Below are positions 1-6,466 of a stretch of DNA of 34,503 bases, one piece after another (the stretch's first letter is position 1; every line of letters starts with the position of its first letter). The position numbers and the translations under genes were made by a program. The stretch comes from JANOMH01 sp031422295 (GTDB taxonomy: Bacteria; Pseudomonadota; Alphaproteobacteria; Rhodobacterales; Rhodobacteraceae), in contig JANOQM010000014.1 of the NCBI GenBank assembly GCA_031422295.1, positions 1 to 34,503 of the forward strand, given 5' to 3'. The notes below the pieces were generated by a model that was given only the letters and a program-made list of their open reading frames with translations, made no database searches and had not been told where the DNA came from.

Positions 1-1
1 T

Positions 2-439
2 GCGGAATCCCATGATTGGGAGTTTGACCGCATCGCGGACGACCAGATCGCCATGGCGGTCGTCGGCCAATGGCGGACCTATTCGATCACGCTGGCCTGG
101 TCGGGCTATGACGAAACCCTGCGGCTGATCTGCACGTTCGAAATGGAACCGCCCGAGGCCCGCGTGCCTGCGCTGTATGACATGCTGAACCGCGTCAATG
201 ACATGTGCTGGTCGGGCGGGTTTACCTATTGGGCCGCTGAAAAGATGATGGTCTATCGCTATGGGCTGATCCTGTCGGGCGAGCAGATTGCCGGGCCCGA
301 GCAGATCGACACGATGATATCCGCCGCCGTGATGGCCTGCGAACGGTTCTATCCGGCGTTCCAACTGGTCACATGGGCCGAGCGGACCCCGGCGGATGCG
401 CTACAGGTGGCGATTGCGGAGGCTTATGGGCGGGCGTAA
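2..439 (+). CDS. YbjN domain-containing protein (3' part)
   Basis: The reading frame is open from base 2, so the gene starts before the window. The visible 145 residues contain the pattern of the alphaproteobacterial YbjN-like family: WEFDRIADDQIAMAV, then QWRTYSITLAW and a long helical C-terminal half ending in an alanine-rich tail. YbjN-type proteins resemble type III secretion chaperones in fold and have no settled biochemical role; in E. coli YbjN overexpression affects motility and stress responses. The in-frame ATG at base 53 is internal, because conserved-looking sequence precedes it. In related genomes such a gene often lies directly before proC; here an AT-rich insertion separates the two. 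The family call is from memory of the sequence pattern and is fairly sure. Confidence 0.8.
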   Translation, partial: AESHDWEFDRIADDQIAMAVVGQWRTYSITLAWSGYDETLRLICTFEMEPPEARVPALYDMLNRVNDMCWSGGFTYWAAEKMMVYRYGLILSGEQIAGPEQIDTMISAAVMACERFYPAFQLVTWAERTPADALQVAIAEAYGRA

Positions 440-516
440 GGGGGGATGTCCTAAGAAAGAATTAAAATTCTCTTCTAGGCAGTCATAAATATTATCATTG
501 CTGCTGCTCTACGAAG

Positions 517-546
517 TTGACAAAACGATGGGATTATTTCTAACCT
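517..546 (+). promoter_or_regulatory. candidate sigma-70 promoter of the VasI-like gene
   Basis: A consensus -35 hexamer TTGACA lies at 517-522. Eighteen bases later TAACCT (541-546) is a poor -10. It is the best promoter candidate in the AT-rich gap 440-625 before the secreted protein gene. The gap otherwise shows nothing I recognise beyond a short AGAATT/AATTCT inverted repeat at 458-471. Confidence 0.3.
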
Positions 547-625
547 TGTAGTGTGATGAAGTGGCCGCGAGTTTTGTAGGCAATGCCACTTTGAATACTG
601 CTGAGATCAATAGGAGGTTAACGAA

Positions 626-1324
626 ATGTTAAAAAAGGCAATTTTTCTTGCATTCTTCTTGCTTTGCCATTTCGTTTCACCTTCCTTTGCTCAAACACGG
701 GTGGAATGCAACGAAATTGAGAATTTCTCTGAGCGCCATCATTGCATTAGAAACGTAATGAGAGTTGCGCGAGGCGACGAAATCATTCCGTGGGAGGGGA
801 TTGAAGAAGAAGTTAATGCGGACGAAGCCGTGGGTGCAGCATTGGATGCCGCGCTTAACGGAGGAGAGCAAGTTCATGTCTCACGTTGGTCCACAAGGAC
901 GTCTCGGTCCCAACTTGATGACAGCACAACAGTAACTTTAATTGTTGAATCAGATTGGGATATCAGCGGTCCATATGGCGACGCTAATCGCGCGCAACTG
1001 ATACTTCGCTGCATGGAAAACACGACTTCAGCGTACTTCAAATTCAATGAGTATTTTATGTCGGACATTCAAGGATATGGACGCATTGAATATCGGGTTG
1101 ATAGCAATACCGCCTCGCGTGTTAATATGGATGTTTCGACGGACAACATGGCGCTTGGCCTTTGGAGCGGTGGTGGATCGATTCCCTTTATAAAACGGTT
1201 AATGGAGGGGTCGTCCGTTTTTGTACGGGTGACTCCATATAACGAGTCCACAATCGGCATGACTTTCACCATAGCTGGGTTAGCGGAAGAAATTGCGCCT
1301 CTTCGCGAAGCCTGTGGTTGGTAA
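626..1324 (+). CDS. secreted VasI/TagO-like protein (type VI secretion-associated family)
   Basis: The 232-residue product has a classical Sec signal peptide (KK, then a hydrophobic stretch, likely cut after Ala22 in SFA-QT), so it is probably periplasmic. The end of the protein, with VRVTPYNES, FTIAGLAEEI and PLREACGW, matches the C-terminal signature of the VasI/TagO family (type VI secretion-associated), which also occurs in phage-like and orphan settings. Cysteines near residues 28, 40, 128 and 230 could form disulfides. ATG 626 is chosen because AGGAGG at 612-617 lies 8 bases upstream. The gene is clearly AT-richer than the flanking YbjN and proC genes, suggesting horizontal acquisition. 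No other type VI genes are in the window, so a role in type VI secretion is not supported by context. Confidence 0.7.
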   Translation: MLKKAIFLAFFLLCHFVSPSFAQTRVECNEIENFSERHHCIRNVMRVARGDEIIPWEGIEEEVNADEAVGAALDAALNGGEQVHVSRWSTRTSRSQLDDSTTVTLIVESDWDISGPYGDANRAQLILRCMENTTSAYFKFNEYFMSDIQGYGRIEYRVDSNTASRVNMDVSTDNMALGLWSGGGSIPFIKRLMEGSSVFVRVTPYNESTIGMTFTIAGLAEEIAPLREACGW

Positions 1325-1444
1325 GGTTGATAGTGCAGCTATTATTCCACTGATGCCGAAAGCCTTCTCCTAACATTACCCACTCTTGCCCCCACCCCCC
1401 ACCTCCCCTAACAATCCCCCAAACACCACCCGGGGACCATCATC

Positions 1445-2257
1445 ATGCTCAACACCACCCTCCACCCCGGCCTAGTCCTGCTCGGCTGTGGCAAGATGGG
1501 GTCGGCGATGTTGGCGGGGTGGCTGGCGAACGGCCTGAACCCGCAGCATGTCCATGTCATCGACCCCGCCCCGTCGGATTGGCTCCGCGCCACAAACGTC
1601 CACCTCAACCAACCGCTGCCGCAAACCCCCGCCGTTGTCCTGATCGCGGTCAAGCCGCAGATGATGGGGGCGGCGCTTCCGACCCTCCAGAAAATGGGCA
1701 ATGGCGGCACCCTGTTTCTGTCCGTCGCTGCTGGCATTTCGATCCAGACCTATAAGGATATCCTTGGGCCCCGCACCCCGATCATCCGCGCCATGCCCAA
1801 TACGCCTGCGGCGATCAACCGGGGGATTACGGCGCTGATTGGCAATGGGATGGCGACCCCGGCGCATCTGGAATTGGCCGAAAGCCTGCTGGGGGCGGTG
1901 GGCCAGACCCTGCGCCTGGACGACGAGGGGCAGATGGATGCCGTCACCGCCGTCTCTGGTTCCGGCCCCGCCTACGTGTTCCACCTGATCGAAACGCTGG
2001 CGGCGGCAGGCGTGGCGCAGGGGTTGCGGCCGGATATGGCGATGGCGCTGGCCAAGGCGACGGTCGGGGGGGCGGGGCAGTTGGCGGAGGATTCGACCGA
2101 GACCCCGGCGCAGTTGCGGATCAACGTCACCTCGCCGGGTGGCACGACGCAGGCGGCGTTGGCCGTGCTGATGGACCCCGACACCGGCTTTCCGGCCTTG
2201 CTGCACAAGGCCGTCAAGGCGGCGGCGGATCGGTCAAAGGAGCTGTCGCGTGGATAA
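1445..2257 (+). CDS. proC: pyrroline-5-carboxylate reductase
   Basis: ProC catalyses the last step of proline synthesis, reduction of 1-pyrroline-5-carboxylate with NAD(P)H, in the cytosol. The 270-residue length is normal. The N-terminal Rossmann fold shows LLGCGKMGSAM; AVKPQ and RAMPNTPA follow in the cofactor domain. The C-terminal dimerisation and active-site domain has SGSGPAY and the family signature around VTSPGGTTQAAL. The gene overlaps the downstream tRNA-binding protein gene by 8 bases, indicating an operon. The 120 bases upstream are pyrimidine-rich, with no recognisable Shine-Dalgarno before the ATG. Confidence 0.97.
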   Translation: MLNTTLHPGLVLLGCGKMGSAMLAGWLANGLNPQHVHVIDPAPSDWLRATNVHLNQPLPQTPAVVLIAVKPQMMGAALPTLQKMGNGGTLFLSVAAGISIQTYKDILGPRTPIIRAMPNTPAAINRGITALIGNGMATPAHLELAESLLGAVGQTLRLDDEGQMDAVTAVSGSGPAYVFHLIETLAAAGVAQGLRPDMAMALAKATVGGAGQLAEDSTETPAQLRINVTSPGGTTQAALAVLMDPDTGFPALLHKAVKAAADRSKELSRG

Positions 2258-2588
2258 TATTTCGTTCGATGAGTTCCTCAAGGTGGATATCCGCGTGGGC
2301 CGGATCACCCGCGCCGAACCCTACCCCGAGGCGAAAAAGCCCGCCATAAAACTGTGGATCGACTTTGGCCCTGAGATTGGCGAGCGGAAATCATCGGCGC
2401 AGATCACCGCCCATTATGACCCCGAAACCCTGATCGGGCGGCAGGTCATGGCGGTGGTGAACTTCCCGCCGCGCCAGATTGGCAAGTTCATTTCCGAAGT
2501 CCTCGTGCTGGGATTGCCCGATGCCGATGGCCAGATTGTCCTGATCGCCCCAGACCAAACCGTGCCCCAAGGAGGGCGAATGCATTGA
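2250..2588 (+). CDS. tRNA-binding protein, CsaA-like
   Basis: This 112-residue protein is a stand-alone OB-fold tRNA-binding domain of the CsaA/EMAP-II-like family. Such proteins are dimeric; Bacillus CsaA was described as a chaperone-like tRNA-binding protein. Diagnostic stretches are FLKVDIRVGRI near the N-terminus, KKPAIKLWIDFG, KSSAQIT, and VAVVNFPPRQI-like sequence at residues 67-77 (here MAVVNFPPRQI). The start is GTG inside the end of proC, with AAGGAG about 8 bases upstream within proC. The stop overlaps the next start. Role in this operon is unknown; co-occurrence with proC is common in relatives as far as I recall. Confidence 0.9.
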   Translation: MDNISFDEFLKVDIRVGRITRAEPYPEAKKPAIKLWIDFGPEIGERKSSAQITAHYDPETLIGRQVMAVVNFPPRQIGKFISEVLVLGLPDADGQIVLIAPDQTVPQGGRMH

Positions 2589-3532
2589 AGAAACTCCTGA
2601 TTACCCGCAAACTGCCGGATGCGAATATCGCCACGGCCCGCGCCCATTTCGACCTGACCTATCGCGACGTCGCCACTTCTCTATCCGTGGCCGAATGCGC
2701 CGAAGCTTTGGCGCAATATGACGCGATCCTGACCACGCTGGGCGATGGCTTCAAAGCCGAGGCCTTTGCGGGCAAGGTCCGCTGCAAGGTGCTGGCCAAT
2801 TTCGGCGTGGGCTATAATCACATCGACGTGAAAGCGGCGACAAAAGCGGGCGTCATGGTCAGCAACACCCCTGATGTCGTGACCGATGCGACGGCCGACA
2901 TCGGCCTGACCCTGATCCTGTCGACCTGCCGCCGTGCGGGCGAAGGCGAGCGGTTGTTGCGGGCGGGCCAGTGGTCCGGCTGGGGGCCAACGCAGATGCT
3001 GGGTACCCATGTCACCGGCAAGACCGTGGGTATCATCGGCATGGGCCGGATCGGGCAGGCAGTGGCGCGGCGCTGTCATTATGGGTTCGCGATGCCGGTG
3101 CTGTATTTCAACCGAAGCCCCAAAGCCGTGGACCTGCCCGCGCGGCAGGTGGGCACGATTGCCGAACTCATGGCCGCGAGTGATATTATCGTCGTCACCG
3201 TCCCCGGTGGCGGGGCCAACACCCATCTGGTCAACCGCGCCGCTCTGGAGGCGATGAAGCCCACCGGCATCTTCATCAACATCGCGCGCGGCGATGTGGT
3301 GGACGAAGCCGCGCTGATCGACGTCCTGCAACAGGGCAAAATCGCGGGCGCGGGGCTGGACGTCTACGAACGCGAACCCATCGTGCCCGACGCCCTGAAA
3401 GCCTTGGAAAACTGCGTCCTCCTCCCCCACCTCGGCACCGCAGCACTGGAAGTGCGGCAGGCGATGGGCCAGATGGCGCTGGATAATATCGTCGCATGGT
3501 CCGAAGGGCGGTCCTTGCCACAGCGGGTTTAA
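2585..3532 (+). CDS. D-2-hydroxyacid dehydrogenase (glyoxylate/hydroxypyruvate reductase type)
   Basis: A 315-residue NAD(P)-dependent D-isomer-specific 2-hydroxyacid dehydrogenase. The nucleotide-binding motif is VGIIGMGRIGQAVARR, near residues 144-159. The catalytic triad is visible: Arg in NIARGDVVDEAAL, Glu in GLDVYEREP and His in LLPHLGTA. Overall similarity is to glyoxylate reductase (GyaR-like) rather than to phosphoglycerate dehydrogenase, which would be longer; the true substrate cannot be read from sequence. Translation starts at TTG, in a TTGA overlap with the preceding stop, and is supported by AAGGAGGG at 2569-2576. The 3' end overlaps the convergent tdk stop by 4 bases, leaving no room for a separate terminator. 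Confidence 0.92.
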   Translation: MKKLLITRKLPDANIATARAHFDLTYRDVATSLSVAECAEALAQYDAILTTLGDGFKAEAFAGKVRCKVLANFGVGYNHIDVKAATKAGVMVSNTPDVVTDATADIGLTLILSTCRRAGEGERLLRAGQWSGWGPTQMLGTHVTGKTVGIIGMGRIGQAVARRCHYGFAMPVLYFNRSPKAVDLPARQVGTIAELMAASDIIVVTVPGGGANTHLVNRAALEAMKPTGIFINIARGDVVDEAALIDVLQQGKIAGAGLDVYEREPIVPDALKALENCVLLPHLGTAALEVRQAMGQMALDNIVAWSEGRSLPQRV

Positions 3533-4110
3533 GGCGCATCACCCACAGCCGCACGCCAATGACGGCGGCACAGCGACACATACCGCTCATTTCCACCAAT
3601 TGCGACCTGATCGCCAGCGGTCAGCACCTTGCCGCTGGCATCCTTACGCACCACCATCGTCGCCTTTTTCCCGCAATGGCAAATCGTGCGCACCTCGCGC
3701 ATTTCATCGGCCAAGGCCAATAACGCCGCCGATCCCGGGAACAATTCGCCCCGGAAATCGACGCGCAGTCCAAAACACATGATCGGAACGCCCAGATCAT
3801 CCACCGCGCGGGCCAGTTGCCAGACCTGAGCGGGGTCCAGAAACTGCGCCTCGTCAATGAACACACAGGCACAGGGGGTGGCCAGCCGGGCGCTGATCTT
3901 GGCAAACAAATCCTCGCCCGGGGCAAAGGTATCGGCATCTGCACCAATCCCAATCCGGCTTTCGATCCGGCCTGCACCGGCGCGGTTGTCAAATTGGGCG
4001 GTGATCAGACAGGTCTGCATGCCGCGTTCGACATAATTATGCGACGCCTGCAGCAAGACGGTCGATTTGCCCGCATTCATCGTGGAATAGTTGAAATACA
4101 GCTTGGCCAT
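3529..4110 (-). CDS. tdk: thymidine kinase (type II)
   Basis: Tdk phosphorylates thymidine to dTMP in pyrimidine salvage. The 193-residue product closely follows the E. coli-type enzyme: MAKLYFNYSTMNAGKST with the P-loop, FDNRAGAG, the catalytic acid in FIDEAQFL, GLRVDFRGELFPGS and the lasso/active-site segment IGGNERYVSLCRRH. Zinc-binding cysteines are visible in TICHCGKK and SLCRRH. The frame is open for a further 111 codons upstream, but that extension has no family similarity, so ATG at 4110 is the start. It is convergent with the 2-hydroxyacid dehydrogenase and overlaps its stop; the 5' region is shared with a divergent small gene. Confidence 0.96.
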   Translation of the reverse strand: MAKLYFNYSTMNAGKSTVLLQASHNYVERGMQTCLITAQFDNRAGAGRIESRIGIGADADTFAPGEDLFAKISARLATPCACVFIDEAQFLDPAQVWQLARAVDDLGVPIMCFGLRVDFRGELFPGSAALLALADEMREVRTICHCGKKATMVVRKDASGKVLTAGDQVAIGGNERYVSLCRRHWRAAVGDAP

Positions 4111-4178
4111 GGACGGCGTGGTAGCCCCGGGTCGGGGGGGAATGCAAGACGCACCTGTCCGCCCGACCCGAAGACCCC

Positions 4179-4242
4179 CGCTGTTCCCGCGATCCGCTGT
4201 CCCGTGAGTGGTGACACCAGCCGGCCAGTGGAACAGCGGATC
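4179..4242. repeat. direct and inverted copies of CGCTGT(T/C)CC between tdk and the next gene
   Basis: The 325-base gap 4111-4435 separates the divergent tdk and the 150-residue protein gene. It contains CGCTGTTCC at 4179-4187, CGCTGTCCC at 4195-4203 and the inverted GGAACAGCG at 4230-4238. The last two belong to a 13-base inverted repeat with one mismatch (4191-4203 and 4230-4242), starting GATCCGCTGT. The arrangement could be an operator or an RNA hairpin leader. No T-tract follows, so it is not a standard terminator. Apart from this I see no gene or clear promoter in the gap. Confidence 0.45.
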
Positions 4243-4435
4243 AGAGATCACAACACCGGCCCGCCCATGCGAACGGACTGGTTTATGGGGATGTAACCTC
4301 TGATCCAACGGTGCGTTACCACACCGCAACTCGTACCCTTCCCACACCCATGGGACGCCTTTACCAATGACAAACTTGGGCTTAACGATTAATGGGAAAG
4401 GCGGTTGGGGTTTCCCCATGGTCAAGGAACAGCAG

Positions 4436-4888
4436 ATGAGCACGATCCACAGCTACCTCAAGAAACACACCGAGGCGCTGGTCAAGGATGTCGGGATCGA
4501 GGCGGCGTGTCGGTTGACCGGTAAGTCCAAGGCCACGCTGGGCCGGTATTATTCCGATGACAGCGAACATGCGGACCGGTTCATGCCGGTGGACGCGGTG
4601 GCCCAGCTTGAGGCGGCGGCGAGTTACCCGCATGTGACGTCAGCTTTGGCGGAACTGAAGGGCGGGACGCTGTCGATTGACCATAGTTTGCGCAATACCA
4701 AGGGCGGGATCAATACCGACGTGATCACCCTGTCGCAGCGGTTCGCGATGCTGATGGCCGAGTATAATCTGTCGACGAGTGATGGAAAGATTTCAATCAA
4801 CGAGGCGAAGCGCTTACTGCGCGAGGCCGTGGAGCTGCAGAAAGTGCTGGTGGAGATCAAGCTGCATTTGGAGGAGACGGGGGGGTAG
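4436..4888 (+). CDS. conserved hypothetical protein, possible HTH regulator
   Basis: The 150-residue product begins MSTIHSYLKKHTEAL. Residues about 18-45 (GIEAACRLTGKSKATLGRYY) resemble a helix-turn-helix in which a protein tests for and reads DNA, as in phage CII-like regulators. The C-terminal half (INEAKRLLREAVELQKVL) is a likely amphipathic helix or coiled coil suited to oligomerisation. I recall similar proteins in many Rhodobacteraceae but no assigned function. ATG 4436 is preferred over in-frame ATG codons at 4367 and 4418 because AAGGA at 4424-4428 sits 7 bases upstream. It is divergent from tdk and is the last GC-rich gene before the AT-rich island. Confidence 0.65.
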   Translation: MSTIHSYLKKHTEALVKDVGIEAACRLTGKSKATLGRYYSDDSEHADRFMPVDAVAQLEAAASYPHVTSALAELKGGTLSIDHSLRNTKGGINTDVITLSQRFAMLMAEYNLSTSDGKISINEAKRLLREAVELQKVLVEIKLHLEETGG

Positions 4889-4923
4889 GGTGCAGGGTGG
4901 GGAACGGTTTTTCAGGCCGAACC

Positions 4924-4942
4924 CGCGCCGCATGGCGGCGCG
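4924..4942. repeat. perfect hairpin CGCGCCGC-ATG-GCGGCGCG
   Basis: An 8-bp perfect stem with a 3-base loop, just downstream of the 150-residue protein gene. It is not followed by a T-tract, so intrinsic termination is doubtful. It marks the point where composition changes from GC-rich backbone to the AT-rich island. The rest of the gap 4889-5080 shows no gene. Confidence 0.4.
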
Positions 4943-5116
4943 ATCTCGTTCACAATCTAGACCGCTCAACGGAAAAGAGAAACTTCACCTATCCGTGTGA
5001 GTAGCTCCATAGCAACGGTACACGCAAAAGTTGTTTGCCTGTGAGTCCGTAGTGGTCAGCTACCTACTGTCACAGTCACGGTGGCGCGACTGGCTTGTGT
5101 AAAGACTTGTCAACAC

Positions 5117-5132
5117 TTAAGTTATATCTTAA
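5117..5132. promoter_or_regulatory. candidate operator of the toxin-antitoxin-chaperone operon
   Basis: TTAAG-TTATAT-CTTAA is a 5-bp perfect inverted repeat around an AT-rich centre, directly before the preferred toxin start (TTG 5156). Antitoxins of this type usually bind such a palindrome in their own promoter. TTGTCA at 5107-5112 could be a -35 element, but no convincing -10 follows at the right distance. This is inference from position and symmetry only. Confidence 0.3.
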
Positions 5133-5155
5133 CTCACGAATCAAGAGAGTACGTG

Positions 5156-5563
5156 TTGGCCGAAGAATGGGAAACTTGGATCGATGGCGAGCAACTCCTC
5201 ATAGTGTTCAACGCTGAAGTGCGAGCTTTTTTGAGTGAGAATAGAAGTTCGTTCACAAAGGACATCCTTCGGGCTGGCGAAATTCTGCGGCGGCTATCAG
5301 AAGTTGGTATTCCAGGAATGAAAAACCCTGAGCAGTTCAAATTCGAAGATCGATTGAGCACTGGCGCAAAAGACGGAAAGAAAGTTGCTATCTACGCTGT
5401 CAAGTCGTTCAAAGTCAGAATTTACGGTGCAATGGGCAACACTTTGTTGGGAAAATCGGCCTTCTTGTGTGTGTGCGCTGCAATAAAAAAGAACGATAAG
5501 GCCGACAGGGCAATACTAAAAAGGTCGGCTGAAAAAGTAGGAGAATATGATGCTGAGTCTTAG
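5156..5563 (+). CDS. RelE/HigB-like toxin of a toxin-antitoxin-chaperone module
   Basis: A protein of about 135 residues and the first gene of a three-gene overlapping operon. The segment VAIYAVKSFKVRIYG followed by a hydrophobic strand (FLCVCAAIKK) and KADRAILKRSAEKVGEY resembles the C-terminal half of RelE/HigB/Gp49-type ribosome-dependent mRNA interferases. These have a strand-rich core with basic residues and end with a helix near a K/R-D-K/R-A pattern. Start choice is uncertain: the frame is open from GTG 5081, but that upstream part lacks a Shine-Dalgarno and would cover the candidate operator. AAGAGAG at 5143-5149 fits TTG 5156. The end overlaps the antitoxin gene by about 14 bases. 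Composition is about 45% GC against a GC-rich backbone, suggesting transfer. The toxin call rests on motif memory and gene order. Confidence 0.6.
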   Translation: MAEEWETWIDGEQLLIVFNAEVRAFLSENRSSFTKDILRAGEILRRLSEVGIPGMKNPEQFKFEDRLSTGAKDGKKVAIYAVKSFKVRIYGAMGNTLLGKSAFLCVCAAIKKNDKADRAILKRSAEKVGEYDAES

Positions 5564-5966
5564 CGAAATCTTCGAGCCTCAAAATGACAACGAAAAAACG
5601 ATACTCGCTATTGAGGCTTTGGCTGTTTCTGTTCAACTCGCACTGCAGAAGGTAATGGTCGAGGGTGGAGTATCGCAGAGAGATCTTGCTGAAAAGCTCG
5701 GAGTTAGTGCAGCTAGGGTCTCGCAGATGCTTTCGACCCAAGGTGCAAATCTTACTATCAAGACTATTGCAAAGATCGCACATGCTTTGGGCGAGGGTTT
5801 TGAACTTGTGAGTAGGACAGAAGTGCTTCGCGCTCGCAAGCAAATGGGAATGAAGCCGCACTTGGAGGGGGTGCTGAAATTCCCATCCGCCCTGCCCCAA
5901 ATGCATTGGGAACAGCCGGTTGCAAATAGAAATATGCAGGTTCGAGCGAAAATGGCTGCAGCATGA
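5550..5966 (+). CDS. Xre/HigA-like antitoxin with C-terminal extension
   Basis: A 138-residue protein with a clear Xre-type helix-turn-helix at residues about 38-85: VSQRDLAEKLGVSAARVSQML, then LTIKTIAKIAHALGE. The N-terminal helix (about 15-37) probably helps dimerise or bind the toxin. After the HTH there is a tail of about 47 residues containing hydrophobic and aromatic positions (LKFPSALPQMHW). In known toxin-antitoxin-chaperone systems such a tail acts as the chaperone addiction (ChAD) region that makes the antitoxin unstable without its SecB-like chaperone. ATG 5550 is preferred to ATG 5547, since AGGAG at 5539-5543 then has a 6-base spacing. The gene overlaps both neighbours, the downstream one by ATGA. 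Confidence 0.75.
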   Translation: MLSLSEIFEPQNDNEKTILAIEALAVSVQLALQKVMVEGGVSQRDLAEKLGVSAARVSQMLSTQGANLTIKTIAKIAHALGEGFELVSRTEVLRARKQMGMKPHLEGVLKFPSALPQMHWEQPVANRNMQVRAKMAAA

Positions 5967-6457
5967 TTGACGGTAGCATCAAGGATATCAAACCAGATGC
6001 TCCGTTGTCATTTGGCTCGTCCCGTTTCGAGCATGAAATCTATAGTAACGTCGCACTGAAAGCACGGCTTTTGGATATCCGCCTTGTCAAATCCACATAT
6101 GATGTAAGAATTGAATTATTCGATGCGGCAGATGATAGTTTTTCGCATTTCCGAAATGAGTTCACAAGTGACTGCTCGGACATCGTAATTGAACAAGGAA
6201 GCGGTAGGGTTGGTGGCCTCTACACTTGGACTGCTGAAATTAAAAGTGGCCGGACAAAAGCACTTAAGCTTTTCGGTCGATACTTTACTATTTACGGAAA
6301 TCTCGATGGATGCAATGAAGAGTATATGGGCTTGTACTTCCGGAAAATCGCACGTTTTGCGACCTACCCGTACTTTAGAGCGCTATTCAGTATGCAAACT
6401 GGAAATTCTGGACTTTTATTGCCACCATTGCCGTCACTAACAGAGAGACTTGATTAG
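5963..6457 (+). CDS. SecB-like chaperone of the toxin-antitoxin-chaperone module
   Basis: The 164-residue length matches SecB-family proteins. The late segment is telling: RKIARFATYPYFRALFSMQ (residues about 127-145) followed by GLLLPPLPSL (150-159) parallels the SecB C-terminal helix and loop (FPYARE ... GFPPLLL). The early ALKARLLDIRLVKSTYDV (31-48) fits the first core strand, where SecB family members read like V-x-x-K-D-I-S/R. It starts in an ATGA overlap with the antitoxin and has no strong Shine-Dalgarno of its own, so it is translationally coupled. Expected role: bind the antitoxin tail, help it fold and thus control the toxin; export function is possible but less likely. The gene ends 10 bases before the convergent carB stop. 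The SecB assignment is from pattern memory and should be confirmed by profile search. Confidence 0.72.
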   Translation: MIDGSIKDIKPDAPLSFGSSRFEHEIYSNVALKARLLDIRLVKSTYDVRIELFDAADDSFSHFRNEFTSDCSDIVIEQGSGRVGGLYTWTAEIKSGRTKALKLFGRYFTIYGNLDGCNEEYMGLYFRKIARFATYPYFRALFSMQTGNSGLLLPPLPSLTERLD

Positions 6458-6466
6458 CCATTTACC

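Noticed and set aside
626..1324. Part of a type VI secretion gene cluster
   Set aside because: No other type VI components are present in the window; only the single family-like protein is seen.
4111..4443. N-terminal extension of tdk
   Set aside because: The frame is open, but the extra 111 residues lack similarity and the family start MAKLYF is at 4110.
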